Source: Caryophanales bacterium UBA6768
GTDB taxonomy: Bacteria > Bacillota > Bacilli > Bacillales_D > Amphibacillaceae
Length of the DNA: 7,834 nt
Direction: 5' to 3'
Assembly: GCA_002453315.1 (NCBI GenBank)
Contig: DKGO01000071.1
Location: 1-7,834, forward strand
Shown: in pieces, positions 1-6,784 of the stretch
Layout of the letters: each line of letters opens with the position of its first letter
Position numbering within the stretch: position 1 is the stretch's first letter
The notes under the pieces: model-generated
What the model saw: only the letters and a program-made list of their open reading frames with translations
Told to the model about the DNA's origin: nothing
The model's database searches: none
Translations under genes and position numbers: made by a program

Positions 1-434
1 TATGCAAAAAACTCAGGTGTATCTTGATTAACATGAAATGTGTCGATTCCACGTTCAATAATCATATCCACTTTTAGTTCTTCGCAATTGGAGGTTATTT
101 CATTTAACCGGGATTCAATAATGACAAGTATTCTTTCATTATCAGACGAAATCCTCATATGATTGTAGTAATGATCACTTTTTTTATTTCTTACTACTTC
201 ATACGAAATGAAATTTAACTTATCCAAGTTAGATGTTATAGGGTCGTTTTTGTGTACATAAATATGGTTAATCATTGTCATTTTTAAGAAAATAGCTTCG
301 GATTCTGATAATTCCGTTTCGACAATATCTAATTTATTTTGAAATGCGGAGATAACTTCATTAACTGATTGTAATGGTCGAATCTCTTGGGAATATTGCT
401 GCTTCAAATATGTTTTATATTCTTCATGATCCAC
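1..434 (-). CDS. Uncharacterised protein, 5' part only (runs off the left edge)
   Basis: The reading frame stays open for 144 codons from a GTG start at 434-432 to the window edge, so the C-terminus is missing. The start is chosen because a good Shine-Dalgarno GAGGTGA (439-445) precedes it and an in-frame TGA lies just upstream. The ATG at 439-437 is in another frame. The product begins MDHEEYKTYLKQQY and is rich in Glu, Asp, Asn, Ile and Lys. It has no signal peptide or membrane segment, so it is probably cytosolic. The first 50 residues look helical and charged; the rest alternates hydrophobic and charged residues, as in a mixed alpha/beta fold. I do not recognise the family and see no catalytic motif. 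It follows nrdJ on the same strand, but a terminator-like hairpin stands between them, so shared function is not implied. That it is a real gene is likely from the ribosome site and long frame; its role is unknown. Confidence 0.7.
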   Translation of the reverse strand, partial: MDHEEYKTYLKQQYSQEIRPLQSVNEVISAFQNKLDIVETELSESEAIFLKMTMINHIYVHKNDPITSNLDKLNFISYEVVRNKKSDHYYNHMRISSDNERILVIIESRLNEITSNCEELKVDMIIERGIDTFHVNQDTPEFFA

Positions 435-453
435 GTCATCACCTCAATAAGCA

Positions 454-493
454 AAATAACCTCTTACGGATATCATATCCTAAGAGGTTATTT
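454..493. terminator. Long near-perfect hairpin, probable nrdJ terminator or leader attenuator
   Basis: The 13-base arms AAATAACCTCTTA (454-466) and TAAGAGGTTATTT (481-493) pair exactly. The stem continues inward through GGATAT (468-473) and ATATCC (475-480), with only C467 unpaired. Read on the minus strand, the 3' arm ends in GGTTATTTT, giving a short U-rich tail, so it can act as the intrinsic terminator of nrdJ; the plus-strand tail is weaker. It ends only 19 bases before the GTG of the next gene and 8 before its ribosome site, so it also sits in any leader that enters that gene from upstream. Confidence 0.75.
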
Positions 494-518
494 CAATAAT
501 CTATATTTTAAAACTACA

Positions 519-611
519 TTGAATCCCAGCTAAGCCCCAAGTCGGGGATTCCAATCAGGGCATTCCCACCATCGCCACGCTAAGAGGAGGGAGTTTTCTG
601 ACTATAATGCC
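519..611 (-). mobile_element. Structured GC-rich block resembling an IS200/IS605 right end / omega-RNA (remnant)
   Basis: This block is clearly richer in G and C than its AT-rich flanks and codes for nothing. On the minus strand it folds in two parts. In the first, GGCATT (611-606) pairs with AATGCC (564-559), enclosing CCCTCC (591-586) against GGTGGG (570-565) with one mismatch. The second is a hairpin in which GAATCCC (551-545) can pair with GGGATTC (527-521), or CCCC with GGGG inside it. TTCAA (523-519) follows at once. A GC-rich structured RNA, a terminal hairpin of the type AATCCCCGACTTGGGG and a TTCAA-like end are typical of the 3' end of IS200/IS605 tnpB elements, where the omega-RNA is encoded. 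No tnpA, tnpB or left-end hairpin is visible here, so this would be a remnant or a small non-autonomous copy. The assignment rests on remembered resemblance; an unrelated structured RNA is the alternative. Confidence 0.5.
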
Positions 612-631
612 AATAAATTAGAGTATAGAAT

Positions 632-3600
632 TTATAATCCACATTTTAATTGTGCTCCACAACTCGTACATGTGTTACAACCACCAACTTCTGCAACATG
701 TCCTTTACGACAGACCGGGCATTGATCGCCAATTTCAGAGCCAATTGTTACATTAGTATTTTTTAACTCTTGAATAGTATCCATAATAACGACCTTTTGT
801 TGTACCCTGTCTTCATATTCATCATATAATACTTCATCGAAGTTCAGTTGGTTATCCATTTCTGTTTGTTCAGCTTTTAAAGTGAGTACTTGAGAATCCC
901 GGCTACCATCTACGTAAACAGTCCCACCTTTAGCACCACCACGATAGAGTCTTTCATAAACACTTTGTACCTGTTCAACCGTATAACCTTTTGGTGCATT
1001 GACAGTTTTTGAAATAGAACTATCTATCCAACGTTGTATAACACACTGTGTATCCGCATGTGCCTCCGGGGTTAGTTCCATTGCTGAAATAAACCACTCT
1101 GGCAGTGAATTAATATCTTTATCAGGATGTTCATCTAAATATTCTTGCACAATTTTCGCATTCACTTCAATGAATTTACCCAGTCTACCACTTCGGAAAT
1201 ATGAAAAGGAGAAGTATGGTTCCAAACCTGTACTTACACCCACCATAGTACCAGTTGATCCGGTTGGTGCTACAGTTAACAAATGTGAATTACGAATTCC
1301 GTATTCAAGTATGTCTTGACGTATATCGTCTGGTAATTTTTTCATAAATCCTGTATTAATAAATGCTTCCCGCAATGCCCTTGTTTCATCCTCATTGTCT
1401 CCTATTAGAAATGGAAAGCTTCCCTTCTCTTTGGCAAGTTCTATGGAGGCACGATACGCTGAAACAGCAATTGTTTTAAAGATTTCATCAACTAGTTCAT
1501 TACCTTTTTCCGAACCATAAGTTGTTTCACAATAAATTAATAAATCATGTAATCCCATCACACCAAGACCGATTCTTCTTTCACCGAGGGCTTGTTTTTT
1601 ATTTTCTGATAAAAAATATGGTGTGGAATCAATAACATTATCTTGCATACGAACACCAATAGCGACAGTTTCTTTTAATTTCTCATAATTGACTGTTTTA
1701 TTTTCCTTGTCAGCCATTTCAGCTAAATTAACAGCAGCCAGGTTACAAACTGAGTAGGGAGCCAACGGTTGCTCGCCACAGTTATGAACTACCATTCCAT
1801 TGGCAATTAATGAATCTGTTACTGGTTCAGTGATGTCATAAACCTCAACTTCCGGCCCTTCGGTCACACTTTCAACAACACTTATAAATTTTTCTCTTTT
1901 GCGTGAAGAAAGTGGGACTAATTTTAATGCTTCTTCTTTTCTTGTAATATATTTAAAACCGATGATTTCTTTGAACACTGCTAAATTATTGCCAGATATA
2001 ATTAGTTCATAGAATGGATGGCTATTATATACACGTTCCTTCCCATCAACGGTTACATAATGAAATTGTGCTTGATTTGTTTTATGTCGGCTATATATCT
2101 TCCCATGGATTCCAAAGTTTAATAATAAAAGTTGTACATCTTGTAATAACTTTTTAGACGATGATGTTAATCTGGCTGTACGTCGGTTAGGATCATTTGT
2201 ATAGACAGTCCCATCTGCAGAAAATAAAGCACGAAGATAAGTAATGACTTCTTTTTCACTACTAGTGTAAATAATATTTGGTACTCGTTTATCAAACGGT
2301 TTACATCTTTTCACACCATAATTTTCTAACGTTTTTGTAAATTGTTTACTATTATACCCAATTTGAAAAGTTCCATTTTCTCTTTCGTGAATTTTAGCTT
2401 TAAGACCACTAATCTCTTCCCCAGCATCTATTATTTTTGAAATAATTTCAACATCTTCTTTACCAAAAACCATTCCTACCCTACCATCTTTAGCTAACCA
2501 ACCATCTCCTGTTAGCCAACCAAGGAACAATGCCATATCTTGCCCTATTGTTTCATCTATGGAAAACATTCCTTGCCCTGATTGAATATAAACGATATCT
2601 TCATTTTTTAAGTCTTTCGCTTCTATCCAACCTTTTTCAGTATAAATCCTATGTTCAGGTGTTACTTGTAATTCTTGCCCATTTTTTAAATTGATTGTTA
2701 ATGTTTCTCTTATGCCTGTTGGAAAAACGGTTGCTTGTCTCATCGTCGTCCCCGGAACTTGATAACTTCTGCCGTTGACAACTTGCTCTGCTTCATATAA
2801 ACGATTGTCTGTAGCAACCTGGAAATTATTCTTTCCTACTTTTTCATACAATTCTTCAATAGTCATCAAACCAAACTCAGTTGATATTCTTGTATCAGGG
2901 TGAAAACACGGATTAGTCGCCACTACTTGTTGTCCATAACTTGCTGCATTAGTCTGTTCATTAGCATTATCGATGAAGAAAATACCCGGTTCCGCTGAAT
3001 ATGTGGCACAAATATTTATTAAATTCCATAATTCCTTCGCGCGAATTGTTCGGTAAATACGAACCCGATGTCCTTTTTCTTGCCATGCACGCACATCACC
3101 AATCTCATGCCACGTATTATTATAGATTGCCATTTCCTCTTGGTTATAGTTTTCAACATCTGGAAAGCGCAATTCATAATCAGTATCATTTTCAACTGCT
3201 TCCATAAATTCCTTCGTTAAACAAACAGATATATTAGCACCAGTTAAAAAGTCTGAATGATGGACACTATACGTACCACCCGTCATTAATTTTTGTTGTG
3301 CCTCTTTAATTGCCTCGCGAGTAAATCCACCCAAACCAGGCATTGCTTTGTAATTAACAATTCCTTGATACAAATCTTGTTCCGTTTCAGTTAAAGGAGT
3401 AAAATTTAATTTTTCATTTGCTAATTGTTTAATTTGCCCATCTTCGGTATTTTCAATTAAATATCTTAAAATCCTTGGATTTTGCATTTTGGAAATAATA
3501 AATTCAACAATGTCTGGATGCCAGTCTGCAAGCATGATCATTTGTGCCCCTCTACGGGAGCCACCTTGTTCAACGAGGTGAGTTAATTTTGCAATATCAT

Positions 3601-4342
3601 CGAGCCATGAAACTGATCCAGAAGACTTCCCATTAACACCCTTTGCAAGCGTATTGCGTGGCCTTAATGTTGACCCATTTGTACCTACACCTCCACCACG
3701 TGACATTATTTCCATCACTTGTTTACGATGGTCGGAAATTCCCTCACGTGAATCCTTAACAAATGGCATGACATAACAATTAAAATAAGTCACATCAGTT
3801 TCGGAACCTGCACCATAAAGTACCCTGCCAGCAGGAACGAAATTTAAATTGGAAAGTTCTTTTGAAAAATCTTGAAATACTTTTTCTTGTATTTCTTTTG
3901 TTTTTTCAACTGATGCTAAGCCAGTTGCATTACGTTTTGCAATTTGCTCGTAATATATTTCTAACGGCTTGTCAATCACATTTAAAGAACGAGTTACAAT
4001 ACCTGTTTCTATTTCTGACTGATTTTCTAGCACATGGAGAAATTCCTCTGACACCTTAATACTAGCTTCATTAGTTTCCCAGTTAATCGATTCGATGATT
4101 CCATAACCACGGGCCGGAAATTTAGGATCTGCTTTAACAGTTAATACGACAAAATCCCCGATTTTTAGCGTTTTCTTTTCTGTATCTTTAAATGCGTAAC
4201 GATCAAGCATAACCAATCTCGATACACCTTCATGTGTCATTTTCATTTCAGATGAAATTGGATGAACTTGCGGAAATAATTTAATATCTTCATTTAACTG
4301 CTGCACATTAATTATTTCCTTAGATTTTGTTAGAACCGACAT
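632..4342 (-). CDS. nrdJ: Adenosylcobalamin-dependent (class II) ribonucleotide reductase with in-frame intein
   Basis: This cytosolic enzyme reduces ribonucleotides to deoxyribonucleotides, using a radical generated from adenosylcobalamin. The precursor is 1236 residues; removing a 376-residue intein (precursor 479-854) leaves 860, close to the usual size of this family. In mature numbering, Cys189 (in FNCYVMPF) and Cys490 (in YSVCNL) fit the redox pair. Asn477, Cys479 and Glu481 of NPCGEQPL fit the active-site trio, with Cys479 as thiyl-radical cysteine (by analogy to Thermotoga maritima Cys322). APTGSTG at 649-655 fits the substrate phosphate loop. The tail carries six cysteines in CPVC, CNTCTSC and KCG spacing, probably a zinc-ribbon or redox tail that re-reduces the active site. 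The start is the ATG at 4342-4340, nine bases after AAGGAG; the frame extends 20 codons further upstream without a ribosome site. The promoter has tandem NrdR boxes. No frameshift is seen. The enzyme requires a B12 supply. Confidence 0.95.
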   Translation of the reverse strand: MSVLTKSKEIINVQQLNEDIKLFPQVHPISSEMKMTHEGVSRLVMLDRYAFKDTEKKTLKIGDFVVLTVKADPKFPARGYGIIESINWETNEASIKVSEEFLHVLENQSEIETGIVTRSLNVIDKPLEIYYEQIAKRNATGLASVEKTKEIQEKVFQDFSKELSNLNFVPAGRVLYGAGSETDVTYFNCYVMPFVKDSREGISDHRKQVMEIMSRGGGVGTNGSTLRPRNTLAKGVNGKSSGSVSWLDDIAKLTHLVEQGGSRRGAQMIMLADWHPDIVEFIISKMQNPRILRYLIENTEDGQIKQLANEKLNFTPLTETEQDLYQGIVNYKAMPGLGGFTREAIKEAQQKLMTGGTYSVHHSDFLTGANISVCLTKEFMEAVENDTDYELRFPDVENYNQEEMAIYNNTWHEIGDVRAWQEKGHRVRIYRTIRAKELWNLINICATYSAEPGIFFIDNANEQTNAASYGQQVVATNPCFHPDTRISTEFGLMTIEELYEKVGKNNFQVATDNRLYEAEQVVNGRSYQVPGTTMRQATVFPTGIRETLTINLKNGQELQVTPEHRIYTEKGWIEAKDLKNEDIVYIQSGQGMFSIDETIGQDMALFLGWLTGDGWLAKDGRVGMVFGKEDVEIISKIIDAGEEISGLKAKIHERENGTFQIGYNSKQFTKTLENYGVKRCKPFDKRVPNIIYTSSEKEVITYLRALFSADGTVYTNDPNRRTARLTSSSKKLLQDVQLLLLNFGIHGKIYSRHKTNQAQFHYVTVDGKERVYNSHPFYELIISGNNLAVFKEIIGFKYITRKEEALKLVPLSSRKREKFISVVESVTEGPEVEVYDITEPVTDSLIANGMVVHNCGEQPLAPYSVCNLAAVNLAEMADKENKTVNYEKLKETVAIGVRMQDNVIDSTPYFLSENKKQALGERRIGLGVMGLHDLLIYCETTYGSEKGNELVDEIFKTIAVSAYRASIELAKEKGSFPFLIGDNEDETRALREAFINTGFMKKLPDDIRQDILEYGIRNSHLLTVAPTGSTGTMVGVSTGLEPYFSFSYFRSGRLGKFIEVNAKIVQEYLDEHPDKDINSLPEWFISAMELTPEAHADTQCVIQRWIDSSISKTVNAPKGYTVEQVQSVYERLYRGGAKGGTVYVDGSRDSQVLTLKAEQTEMDNQLNFDEVLYDEYEDRVQQKVVIMDTIQELKNTNVTIGSEIGDQCPVCRKGHVAEVGGCNTCTSCGAQLKCGL
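1781..2908 (-). other. Intein with LAGLIDADG homing endonuclease inside nrdJ
   Basis: This 376-residue self-splicing element lies in frame between TNP and CGEQ of NrdJ. The N-terminal splicing block starts with Cys1 (CFHPDTRISTEFG). Block B carries TPEH at intein 83-86, with the conserved Thr and His. The C-terminal blocks are VYDITEP and NGMVVHN, ending in the His-Asn pair needed for Asn cyclisation, and the +1 residue is Cys. Every standard splicing residue is therefore present, and activity is expected. The centre holds a LAGLIDADG endonuclease with two motifs, FLGWLTGDG (intein 128-136) and LRALFSADG (225-233). Both catalytic aspartates, 135 and 232, are kept. This is a full-size intein, not a mini-intein, so homing into an empty nrdJ allele is plausible. 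Its +1 residue is also the catalytic cysteine of the host enzyme, so an unspliced product cannot be active. The boundaries are fixed to the codon by host conservation on both sides. Confidence 0.96.
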
Positions 4343-4351
4343 CGTTATTCG

Positions 4352-4357
4352 CTCCTT
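4352..4357 (-). promoter_or_regulatory. Ribosome binding site that sets the nrdJ start
   Basis: AAGGAG on the minus strand lies nine bases before the ATG at 4342-4340. No comparable site precedes the upstream in-frame ATG at 4402, so the protein is taken to begin MSVLTKSKEI. Confidence 0.85.
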
Positions 4358-4391
4358 CTCTTTTCTATGTATAAAATAATATTCTACTAGT

Positions 4392-4420
4392 AATATACAC
4401 AATTATGATAAGAAAATCAA
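4392..4420 (-). promoter_or_regulatory. Possible second nrdJ promoter (P2)
   Basis: On the minus strand, TTGATT (4420-4415), a 17-base spacer and TATATT (4397-4392) form a fair sigma-A match, downstream of the stronger P1. The -35 hexamer lies within the downstream NrdR box, so NrdR binding could block this promoter too. In such AT-rich DNA a chance match is quite possible. Confidence 0.3.
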
Positions 4421-4461
4421 TATGTTGTGTAAAAATAATTCTAATTTACTATATATTGTAT
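4415..4461. promoter_or_regulatory. Tandem NrdR boxes at the nrdJ promoter
   Basis: There are two 16-base palindromic sites. Box 1 (4446-4461) reads TTACTATATATTGTAT and box 2 (4415-4430) reads AATCAATATGTTGTGT. Against the known NrdR consensus acaCwATATATwGtgt, each matches 13 of 16 positions by my hand alignment, and the core of box 1 is exact. They are separated by 15 bases, 31 bp start to start. This is the three-turn spacing that paired NrdR boxes normally show and that lets the repressor bind one face of the helix. Box 1 fills most of the spacer between the -35 and -10 hexamers of P1; box 2 lies at or just after the predicted transcript start. NrdR is an ATP/dATP-sensing zinc-finger repressor of ribonucleotide reductase genes, so repression of nrdJ when dATP is high is inferred. 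Confidence 0.85.
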
Positions 4462-4467
4462 TGTCAA
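4438..4467 (-). promoter_or_regulatory. Main nrdJ promoter (P1), sigma-A type
   Basis: On the minus strand there is a perfect -35 TTGACA (4467-4462), an 18-base spacer and a -10 TAGAAT (4443-4438), one base from TATAAT. Transcription should start near 4431, giving a leader of roughly 90 bases before the nrdJ ATG. NrdR box 1 occupies 4446-4461 inside the spacer. I see no cobalamin riboswitch in the leader. Confidence 0.75.
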
Positions 4468-4613
4468 GCAATTTAAATGAACAAATAAATGTTAATATTT
4501 CCATGTAAAAGGTAAAAAAATAGTTTGAAGAATAGAAAGAAATTTGAAAAAAAGTATTATTATTCATATAATTAAAATGGTATGAATTTGAGAAACTTCG
4601 CTAAAATGCATGA

Positions 4614-4643
4614 TTGCAATTATTGTTGACAATATATTATAAT
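4614..4643 (+). promoter_or_regulatory. Probable yqhL promoter
   Basis: TTGCAA (4614-4619), an 18-base spacer and a perfect TATAAT (4638-4643) form the best sigma-A match upstream of the rhodanese gene, giving a leader of about 75 bases. A perfect TTGACA at 4626-4631 lies in the same stretch but has no good -10 at 16-18 bases. Confidence 0.5.
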
Positions 4644-4715
4644 GAATACAAATTTATTGTCATATACTTTACAATGGAATAAAGGCATTATAAAAGGGAG
4701 TTATTATATAAATAT

Positions 4716-4720
4716 GGAGG
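4716..4720 (+). promoter_or_regulatory. Ribosome binding site of yqhL
   Basis: GGAGG lies seven bases before the ATG at 4728 and fixes that start. Confidence 0.85.
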
Positions 4721-4727
4721 ATTAAAG

Positions 4728-5102
4728 ATGACAGCTTACTTAATTATTGTTTTAGTCATTTTAATTGGATATACAATTTTCCGTCATTTTCGACAAAAAG
4801 CTTTTACAAACATGTTAACTCAGGAACAATTTATTGAAGGATATCGAAAAGCACAATTAATTGATGTAAGAGAACCTTCAGAATTTGATAAAGGTAAAAT
4901 TAGAGGGGCAAGAAATATTCCCTTAACCCAATTAAAACAACGCTTAGTTGAGCTTAGAAAAGATAAACCAGTCTATTTATATTGTCAAAATGTTAGTCGT
5001 TCACAAAGGGCTGCAGCGATATTACATAAGCATCATTATGAAGATATCAATGTATTAAAAGGTGGGTTTAAAAGATGGACCGGAAAAATTGATCAAAAGT
5101 AA
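4728..5102 (+). CDS. yqhL: Membrane-anchored single-domain rhodanese (YqhL-like)
   Basis: This 124-residue protein has a hydrophobic segment at residues 3-18 (YLIIVLVILIGYTIF), then basic residues (RHFRQK). That makes a single N-terminal membrane anchor with the domain in the cytoplasm by the positive-inside rule. The rest is one rhodanese domain: LIDVREPSEFDKGKIRGARNI (44-64) is the classic front half. The catalytic loop is Cys86 to Arg91 (CQNVSR), and VLKGGFKRW is the typical closing motif. Rhodaneses carry sulfur as a cysteine persulfide; the presence of Cys86 suggests an active sulfur carrier, but its substrate is unknown. In Bacillus, as I recall, yqhL neighbours the gcv genes and lipoate gene lipM, so a link to sulfur supply for lipoylation of the glycine system is conceivable, though unproven. 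It converges on gcvPB with a shared terminator and diverges from nrdJ. Start and stop are unambiguous. Confidence 0.9.
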   Translation: MTAYLIIVLVILIGYTIFRHFRQKAFTNMLTQEQFIEGYRKAQLIDVREPSEFDKGKIRGARNIPLTQLKQRLVELRKDKPVYLYCQNVSRSQRAAAILHKHHYEDINVLKGGFKRWTGKIDQK

Positions 5103-5208
5103 ATATTATTTGCAAAAAATTACTTTTAGATCAAAACTACTAGATAAATAGAACTTATAGTATTCTTTGATTTGATAGTTCCTTTAGTTTATGGATAACT
5201 TCACACTT

Positions 5209-5251
5209 AAAAATGCCAACAACAATTTTATAATTTGTTATTGGCATTTTT
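5209..5251. terminator. Bidirectional intrinsic terminator between yqhL and gcvPB
   Basis: AAAAATGCCAA (5209-5219) pairs exactly with TTGGCATTTTT (5241-5251). After one mismatch, AACAA (5221-5225) pairs with TTGTT (5235-5239), leaving a small AT loop. The outer A and T runs give a U tract on either strand, so it should end yqhL on the plus strand and the gcv transcript on the minus strand. Confidence 0.9.
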
Positions 5252-5314
5252 CCTGAATGTATTTAGTTTTTAGTCATTTAATAGTTATAATTTTAAACTT
5301 GTTATAATGACAAT

Positions 5315-6784
5315 TTATTCATGTTTATTTTTCGAATATCGTAATACCGGTTTTCTAGCTGCTAGGGTTTCATCCATCCGCTTCACGACAGTATTATGTG
5401 GCGCTTCTTGTACTAATTCTGGATTGCTTTCTACTTCATCAGCAATTTTTAACATCGTATGAATGAAATCATCTAAAGTTTCTTTCGATTCAGTTTCGGT
5501 AGGTTCCATCATCATTGCTTCCTCTACATTTAGTGGGAAGTAAATGGTTGGAGGATGGAAGCCATAATCTAATAACCGCTTAGCCATATCTAACGTCCTA
5601 ACGCCAAGTTTCTTTTGTTTATTTCCGGATAAAACAAATTCATGTTTACAATGTTGTGAATATGGCAGTTCGAATCTTTTCTCTAATTTTCTCATCATAT
5701 AATTAGCGTTTAGTACTGCATATTCGCTCACTAATTTCAAACCTTCTGGTCCCATTGACCGAATATAAGTGTAAGCTCGTAAATTAATTCCAAAATTCCC
5801 ATAGTAAGGTTTTACCCTTCCAATCGATTGTGGACGGTCATAGTCCAATGTAAATTTGTTATCCAGTTTCGTAATAACTGGTTTGGGTAAAAACTTTGAT
5901 AATTCTTCCGTTACACCGATTGGACCTGACCCCGGTCCCCCACCACCATGTGGTCCCGTAAATGTTTTGTGTAAATTTAAATGGACAGCATCAAACCCCA
6001 TATCACCTGGACGCACGTAACCCATAATGGCGTTTAAATTTGCTCCATCATAGTAAAGTTTTCCACCAGCGTCATGGACAATCTTTGCCATTTCAACAAT
6101 TTCTGTTTCAAAAAGACCTAATGTGTTTGGATTTGTTAACATTAATGCTGCTGTTTCTTCATTAACTACACTTTTTAAATGGTCTAAATCGACAAGTCCC
6201 TTTTCATTCGTTTTTACAGTGACTGAATCGAAACCAGCAACAGATGCTGAAGCAGGATTCGTCCCGTGGGCTGAATCAGGAATAATCACTTTTGTACGTT
6301 TTGTATCACCATTTGCTTCATGAAAAGCACGAATCATCATTAGAGCTGTCCATTCACCATGTGCACCTGCTGCTGATTGTAATGACACATGTGCCATTCC
6401 GGTTATTTCTGATAATGATGATTGTAGGTCATACATCATTTCTAAAGCACCTTGTACAGTTTCAGGGTCTTGGTATGGATGAATATGACTAAATCCATCT
6501 AATCTTGCCACATCTTCATTGATCTTTGGATTATATTTCATTGTGCATGAACCAAGAGGATAAAAACCGGAATCAATACCAAAGTTCCTATTTGACAACC
6601 CAGTGTAATGGCGCATTAATTCAAGCTCACTCACTTCAGGTAAATCAGCTAATTCATCACGAATATATAATTGATCAATTTCTTCTTCTAAATTAATTTC
6701 CGGCACATCTAACGACGGTAAACTATAACTTTTACGGCCTCTTTTACTCCGTTCAAAAATGAGTGGAAAGTCCTTATTTTTCAT
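5315..6784 (-). CDS. gcvPB: Glycine dehydrogenase (decarboxylating) subunit 2, P-protein beta
   Basis: This is the PLP-bearing half of the two-subunit P-protein. With GcvPA it decarboxylates glycine and passes the aminomethyl group to the lipoylated H-protein. It is 489 residues, the usual length for Bacillaceae. The PLP lysine is expected to be Lys273 in [12 protein letters not shown], followed by a glycine-rich loop (279-286, GGGGPGSG). [12 protein letters not shown] (169-180), [12 protein letters not shown] (244-255) and [15 protein letters not shown] (72-86) are family signatures. The chosen ATG (6784-6782) follows GGGGGA at 6795-6790; the in-frame ATG at 6802 would give six extra residues and a weaker ribosome site. 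The start overlaps the end of gcvPA by 11 bases (ATGAAAAATAA), implying translational coupling and equal amounts of the two subunits. No residues appear lost. Regulation lies upstream, outside the window. Confidence 0.96.
   Translation of the reverse strand: MKNKDFPLIFERSKRGRKSYSLPSLDVPEINLEEEIDQLYIRDELADLPEVSELELMRHYTGLSNRNFGIDSGFYPLGSCTMKYNPKINEDVARLDGFSHIHPYQDPETVQGALEMMYDLQSSLSEITGMAHVSLQSAAGAHGEWTALMMIRAFHEANGDTKRTKVIIPDSAHGTNPASASVAGFDSVTVKTNEKGLVDLDHLKSVVNEETAALMLTNPNTLGLFETEIVEMAKIVHDAGGKLYYDGANLNAIMGYVRPGDMGFDAVHLNLHKTFTGPHGGGGPGSGPIGVTEELSKFLPKPVITKLDNKFTLDYDRPQSIGRVKPYYGNFGINLRAYTYIRSMGPEGLKLVSEYAVLNANYMMRKLEKRFELPYSQHCKHEFVLSGNKQKKLGVRTLDMAKRLLDYGFHPPTIYFPLNVEEAMMMEPTETESKETLDDFIHTMLKIADEVESNPELVQEAPHNTVVKRMDETLAARKPVLRYSKNKHE

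Larger units (their letters stand above)
4343..4727. other. Divergent intergenic control region between nrdJ and yqhL
   Basis: These 385 very AT-rich bases separate two divergently transcribed genes and contain no supported coding frame. The left part holds the nrdJ leader, P1, possible P2 and NrdR boxes. The right part holds the yqhL promoter and ribosome site. Between about 4468 and 4613 I see only A/T-rich sequence with no clear palindrome, repeat or structured RNA. Confidence 0.8.

Noticed and set aside
999..1319. Plus-strand open frame of 106 codons, and similar plus-strand frames at 3001-3207, 3862-4059, 6123-6323 and 6292-6492
   Set aside because: Each lies opposite strongly conserved nrdJ or gcvPB coding sequence, lacks a ribosome site, and has composition typical of an antisense shadow.
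1781..2908. Interpretation of nrdJ as a split gene, pseudogene or group I/II intron insertion
   Set aside because: The insert is a continuous in-frame coding sequence with complete intein motifs at both edges; nothing is broken.
4343..4402. Upstream in-frame start giving a 20-residue N-terminal extension of NrdJ (MCILLVEYYF...)
   Set aside because: No ribosome site precedes it, it has no family look, and AAGGAG is well placed before the ATG at 4342.
4343..4460. Cobalamin riboswitch ahead of the B12-dependent enzyme
   Set aside because: The leader is about 90 bases and AT-rich, with no B12-box-like or G/C-rich structured sequence; B12 riboswitches usually control the B12-independent alternative instead.
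4626..4654. TTGACA at 4626 as the -35 of the yqhL promoter
   Set aside because: Bases 16-18 positions downstream give only poor -10 matches; TTGCAA with TATAAT at 18 bases is better.
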